From assembly GCF_000247695.1 (NCBI RefSeq), contig NW_004624732.1, positions 39,475,962-39,539,961 of the forward strand: a stretch of DNA of 64,000 nucleotides, given 5' to 3'. Of the stretch, positions 59,580-64,000 are shown piece by piece. How positions within the stretch are numbered: the first letter of the stretch is position 1; every line of letters starts with the position of its first letter. The notes under the pieces are model-generated. The model saw only the letters and a program-made list of their open reading frames with translations, was not told where the DNA came from and did not search any database. The stretch comes from Heterocephalus glaber (Eukaryota; Chordata; Mammalia; Rodentia; Bathyergidae). A program made the translations under genes and the position numbers.

Positions 59580-60635
59580 GCTTTGGCTATTGTTACTTGT
59601 ACATTTCCATAATATTCTCAACATCAGATTCTTTATTGACAAAAACTTGTGTCTTCTGAAAATATTAATTATAGTGTTTATATATCTTATCTTTTAGCAT
59701 GAATTAGTTCATCGAAATACTAGGATGAAACTACTTAAATTCTTACAAGATGGGATAGATTGGGAAAAAGTATTGAGAAGTCTGGTTAATTAGAATGTTA
59801 AATCCATAGAAGTATATAGGCTTTCAAAAAATTATTCACCTATCACATACTCCTATGGATCCAATAAAGTCCCAGTGATCAGCTTTACATTTTTCACCAA
59901 AGCTGGTGAAGCTGATCTGGACAGCTAGGCTAGCTATTTGCTCAGAAAGAGATAGGTCAGTCCCCCATGGACAGTGATTCTCTGCCTTGCTCCCACATTA
60001 GATCCTCCTGGGAAGATGTTACAACATCCCAGTGCTTGCTGGTGACTGTGCCATACTAAGATGTGGTGTGAGAGGTGGGGAGGAGGGGCCTGCAGCCAGG
60101 CTACAACATTAAAATCTCTCCTCCAGTGACTTTATTGTTCATCCACAGCTGAAAAACCGTTCTAGGAAAATGGTCCACCCAAAATGAAGTGACATAGTAA
60201 GAGAAGTGGTAATTTAACTGATGGTTTACACAAAGCATTTCTCTGAGAAGTGCTTTGAGGATTACATTCAACTCTTTTTAAATTACCTCGATAAAATCAG
60301 AATGGCATATAGAATGTGTGGGGTGTACGATGGGAAAGTGTATGAGTATCACTATCAGGAAACAGGTTTACGTATCCTAACAGGATGAGAGAGATTCTTA
60401 GCTGCTTCTCTGAATGAAAGTAATGCTTTTTTCTCCAGTTACCCTTTCCTCAAGGTCCTGAGTTATGGCGCAGGGAAATAAAATGGAGCTCTGGGGGAGC
60501 CTGGTAGGAAATCCACATGAGAAGAATACCACACTTTATAAATGCATGCTGAGCGGGTAAAAGCAGCAGAATCATTCCGGCTCCAAATTTTTGCTGTATC
60601 TTCAACATTTTTGATCTCAGGCAAGTATTTAATGC
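59580..60635. other. Unclassified stretch
   Basis: The parts 59930-60150 and 60430-60600 are richer in G+C than the window average and free of recognisable repeats. No frame over 60 codons is present. Confidence 0.4.
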
Positions 60636-60639
60636 AACA

Positions 60640-60915
60640 AAATATTATTAAATAACTACTATAATAAAATAACTACAATGCATTGAATGCTGGTCATTTA
60701 AAGCAGTTTCACATACATATTTTATTTCCAAATAATTCTTCTTCTAAGTTGGTGTTTTCACCTCTATTTTTCAGATGGGAAAATAAGCTGAGAAAAATTA
60801 TGGAATGTGTTTATGCTCACACTGATAATAAGTGATGGAATGAGTGTCCAAATTCAAGTTCTTTGAACTGCAAGCGTGTGCCCTTTGACTCCAGTATTCC
60901 AGAGGACTACTAGGA
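60640..60915 (-). mobile_element. MIR SINE, nearly complete
   Basis: Antisense MIR blocks run in order: 'gcagtttcacatacatattttattt', 'ttttcagatgggaaaataagctgag', 'tgtttatgctcacactgataataagtgatgg', 'aattcaagttctttgaactgcaagcgtgtgcc' (in part). This covers the conserved core and both sides of it. Confidence 0.85.
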
Positions 60916-60919
60916 TAAG

Positions 60920-61945
60920 CTCAATATATGTGAGGTGAGGAAAGAACATTTACAGAGAGAAAATTATAATGAAACAAAGGCTATAAATTAGCATTCTGGG
61001 ATAATCAATGTACCTAAATAATAAATGTTCTCTTTATTCTCCTCTTCCCATTTCCCTACAAACCAATCTACCCATTGTGTCAGGACATTTCTTTCTTGAG
61101 AATTACAGGATAAAGATGAATAACCAGATTAATATATTTTTTTTCAGAGGTGCAATGAACATGAGTAAGATTAAGAAATAGAGATGGGTAATGGGGTTAA
61201 AAGTCACAATTAGGATCAAAATAAGCGAGCTGCCTCACTAGCAGAATCCTTGTCAACTGGAATTTAAGTCACCCCAGTGGAACTGTAGCTGGGATGCCAA
61301 GGAATTTATTTAGTCAGCCTTTGGGATTCTGATCTCTAAACTGAGAAAACTGAAAGTACTGATTCGGGCATGATGTTAATAAGATATTTGAAAATGGAAT
61401 TGAGAAAATTACATAAAAGAAGCTCATCACTTTTAGTCTCATACCTTTCTTGAAGCCACCTGAAAAGAAATTCTAACAATTAGCTTTATCTCACTTCTAA
61501 CCCTCAGAGCAACACTTACCTACCGAGAGCCTGAGAATAATAGAAGAGTGAATGTAAGAGCTTGTGGCAAAGGCTTTGAGAAAACCCCACACACATGCCA
61601 TTCTTCTAACTAGATTTTGTGTTTTTTATGTGTTCAGTCAAGAATGAAAGCAATATAAATGTTATGCTTTCCAAGCTTATGCACATCTTGGGATGGAGTT
61701 ATGTACAAAGACAGAAAATGAGTTGTACAAAGTTCCTTGCAGAGGATAAGTGGGTGTATTTGGAATCCATGATGAAAACCACTGTAGCATGTATATATCA
61801 GTACACATACATTTTCCTTATTATCCAGATATATTCTGTAAAACTTGCCTTTCGCCATTTTCACCATTCCACTGACAGTTTTCACTGTTCCTATGATATT
61901 ACTTCTTACTTGTTATAAAGCAGAAATCATGTTTTACAGAAGCTA
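60920..61945. other. Unclassified stretch
   Basis: Opposed frames at 61619-61918 (plus, 99 codons) and 61634-61885 (minus, 83 codons) overlap almost fully. Neither has a known domain, so at most one could be real and probably neither is. Confidence 0.35.
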
Positions 61946-61949
61946 TATG

Positions 61950-62960
61950 AAGTCCCTTTGAGAATTAAATTCTTCTCCTTTCTTCCTCATCATTGTGAAT
62001 TTGGAACTGAGAACAGTTGAAGGATTGGGAGCCTGGAAGTCAAAGGTCCTCTGCTGTCTATGGGCTGTGCAGAATATCGGCAGAAGCAGCCCCCACTTCC
62101 CTCTGCACAACACCTTTAAGCCGGTTTTCAAATCTTGGAAAAATGCTCTGTGGGAGTGTGCTATTTTCAAAGGTAGAATATCTAAACAGAATTTCTTTTA
62201 AAAATTGGAGATTTGCAAAGCAGTCAGAAGGAAGAAAAAATAAATGGGGAAAGGATTCACAAAGTTGCCCTCTGGGTTCCTGTTTAGCTTGAGAGCCCTG
62301 TGAGCTCTTCTCTTCCTTTTATTTGTCTCTTCACCTTCGTCTGTGTGTCTGTTTGCCGCCCTGGAATTATCTGCCTATTTTTCCTGCGTCTGAACAGCTT
62401 TCCTTCCTGCAACAAACTCCCTTATCAGCTATAGCCAAGTCCTGAGGCTCCCTATAAAAAGACACATTCTGAAACCCCGACCCTCTTGGAATGAATGTCT
62501 CCACACGCTACTGCTTTCTCTTCTTTCTGTTTCCAATCTACTTATTCTTGCCTAAGTGATTTAGCTTTCTCATCGCTTTGCACCTGGTCTCAGCCTTGCA
62601 GCTTAGCTCCTTTCCAGCTTGTTCCTGGACAAATCTTTGTGCTCACTTCTTGGAGCTTGGCTGCCAGGTCTGTGCCACCCTGTACCACCCTCAGCCTTTT
62701 GGAAACCTGACTCAGGCTCGGGCAGTGTACATGACAGGCAAAATTTGTAATGGGTTTCTATCCTCCTGCTGGGAGCTTCCTCTTTCCTCCCCCAACTCCG
62801 AATCCCCCTTTATTGATTTCAAAATCTCTAAACTGCCTAGGGCTTCACTCTGAAGGAGTTTATCAAATGCTCCAGTTCTGCCCTTTTGTCTTCCTTCTCC
62901 TCAGCCACCCTCCCTGCTGTGCTTCAAGCTGCAGCATTTACCTTCCTTTCTTCCTATTGT
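61950..62960. other. Block richer in G+C, unclassified
   Basis: About 1 kb is clearly richer in C and G than the window, with several overlapping plus-strand frames of 68-91 codons (61995-62201, 62017-62292, 62495-62710, 62578-62853, 62750-62962). No protein motif, CpG cluster, or convincing splice pair is visible, and no repeat family is recognised. Confidence 0.4.
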
Positions 62961-62964
62961 GAAA

Positions 62965-63375
62965 GCTTGGTGGCCAGATCCATTTAGCTTGCTTTGTTAA
63001 GCACAGGCTTTCTGTCATCATGCAGTATTTAGCGAATGTTGTACATTATGGTGATGAATGTGCAGGCCCCACAATTGTGCTTTGTCTAAATGGAATTTTT
63101 CATGATACCAGTGCAAACCTGCTTCCCCTCTGTGGTCCCCAGTTTTGCTCCAGACTCAGCTCTTAACAGCATGAACCCCTCTTTTATTTTTCCCTTAGTG
63201 TCACCCTGAACCTACTTTCAAATCCAGTTGATGTTCATCTGTTCTCAATTTTCTATTCCCACTCCCATTTCCCAATTTATTTGAATGAGATATTGAGAGA
63301 ATCTCTTCCTGCCTTGAAAATTTTCTTCTTTGAATCTGTTTAATACACTACTGCCAGCTTCAGATTTCAGAAGGC
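62965..63375. other. Unclassified stretch
   Basis: I see nothing recognisable. No frame reaches 60 codons. Confidence 0.4.
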
Positions 63376-63379
63376 TTTG

Positions 63380-63480
63380 AATTTTTGCTCACTTATTTTC
63401 TGTGTGATTCTTGGGAAAGTAACTAATCTCTTTATGTTTCAGTTTTTTTATTTATAAAATAAATAATAAAATAATATTTA
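63380..63480 (+). mobile_element. MIR SINE fragment
   Basis: Sense MIR core: 'ctgtgtgattcttgggaaagtaactaatctctttatg' then 'ttcagtttttttatttataaaat' (in part), matching tgtgtgaccttgggcaagtcacttaacctctctg and cagtttcctcatctgtaaaatg. Confidence 0.75.
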
Positions 63481-63484
63481 TTTA

Positions 63485-63960
63485 AATATTTCAAAACATT
63501 GGCACTATTACTAATGTCACAATATGACAAATATTCTTTGCTTACCCAAACTTTAGCAGACTCCTTAACCTTCTCTCAGGCCCCTGGGTGCACTTCTTTA
63601 TCAAATCCAGCCTCATAAAGAAACTCTTCTTATTTGGTGTCTGATTACTCTCTATGTCAGATCATGTTTTCATCCTCTGCGTATTCCAGATCATGTCTTA
63701 TTGCTCTAGCTGTCTGTAGTGACAATCAGTACTATTTAGTTGTTTCAGGCAGAATGTCCCTTGTCTCTGGTGTTTCCTTTTAGTAATTTTCCATCCTGCT
63801 CCTTGGTTATATATTTCCACTTACCCATGTGTGATCCCATTTTCTCCCACACTGCAAAATCCTATACCAGCCTTTAAATTATCACCTATGTTGTCAAATT
63901 TATGTTCTTACTGTTCCTCCTTCATTTACACTTCTAATACTCTAATAGCAATTCAGATAA
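63485..63960. other. Unclassified stretch
   Basis: C/T-rich with no assigned repeat. Some phrases ('agatcatgtcttattgctct') hint at L2, but not enough to call. Confidence 0.35.
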
Positions 63961-63964
63961 GCTT

Positions 63965-64000
63965 CATAGCTAGTATTTACTGAATGTTTATTTTGGGCCA
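63965..64000 (-). mobile_element. Start of a MIR SINE cut by the window end
   Basis: AGCTAGTATTTACTGAATGT and then 'ttattttgggcca' match the antisense MIR opening (agctaacatttattgagcgcttactatgtgcca). Confidence 0.55.

Overview
The window reads as AT-rich, non-coding mammalian nuclear DNA, either intergenic or deep inside a long intron. I find no host exon, no splice-supported reading frame, no RNA gene and no prokaryotic-type organisation. Every open frame that resembles a known protein is a LINE-1 (L1) fragment; the rest are short and look like chance. The repeats point to a rodent outside the mouse/rat group. There are B1-type (7SL-derived) SINEs, ID-type (tRNA-derived) SINEs, one SINE joining a B1-like head to an ID-like tail, several L1s of one lineage, and older shared mammalian repeats (MIR, L2, MER5, MaLR LTRs, Tigger-like DNA transposons). 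A squirrel-, dormouse- or beaver-like lineage fits, but I cannot fix the species from sequence alone.

Layout. 0-13 kb: mostly single-copy AT-rich DNA with a 554-bp Tigger-like element with terminal inverted repeats (2.3-2.9 kb), an old L1 plus MIR (3.7-4.6 kb), L2 (5.3-5.7 kb) and an L1 3' tail (7.3-7.6 kb). 12.9-14 kb: an old L1 with a B1 SINE and a CA repeat inside it. 14.7-25 kb: sparse, with a possible LTR (15 kb), a MaLR LTR (18 kb), a TA/GA microsatellite (21 kb) and an L2 end (23.6 kb). 25.9-35.4 kb: a dense L1 cluster. Three minus-strand L1s lie end to end. The third is nearly full length, with ORF1 and ORF2, and abuts a plus-strand L1 head to head. 35-50 kb: another LTR, a fifth young-type L1, a composite SINE with target-site duplications, L2 and MIR, and an unexplained diverged direct repeat at 45-46 kb. 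50-64 kb: two oppositely oriented copies of one solo LTR family (50.3 and 56.7 kb), MER5 elements, three B1 SINEs, L2, MIR and purine/pyrimidine tracts. The last kilobases are somewhat richer in G+C.

No genes act together here. The biology of the window is its history of transposition. I found no convincing new system. The observations most worth checking are the solo-LTR pair, the 45-46 kb direct repeat, the in-frame basic insertion in one L1 reverse transcriptase, and the unclassified blocks near 11.9, 21.1 and 62 kb.
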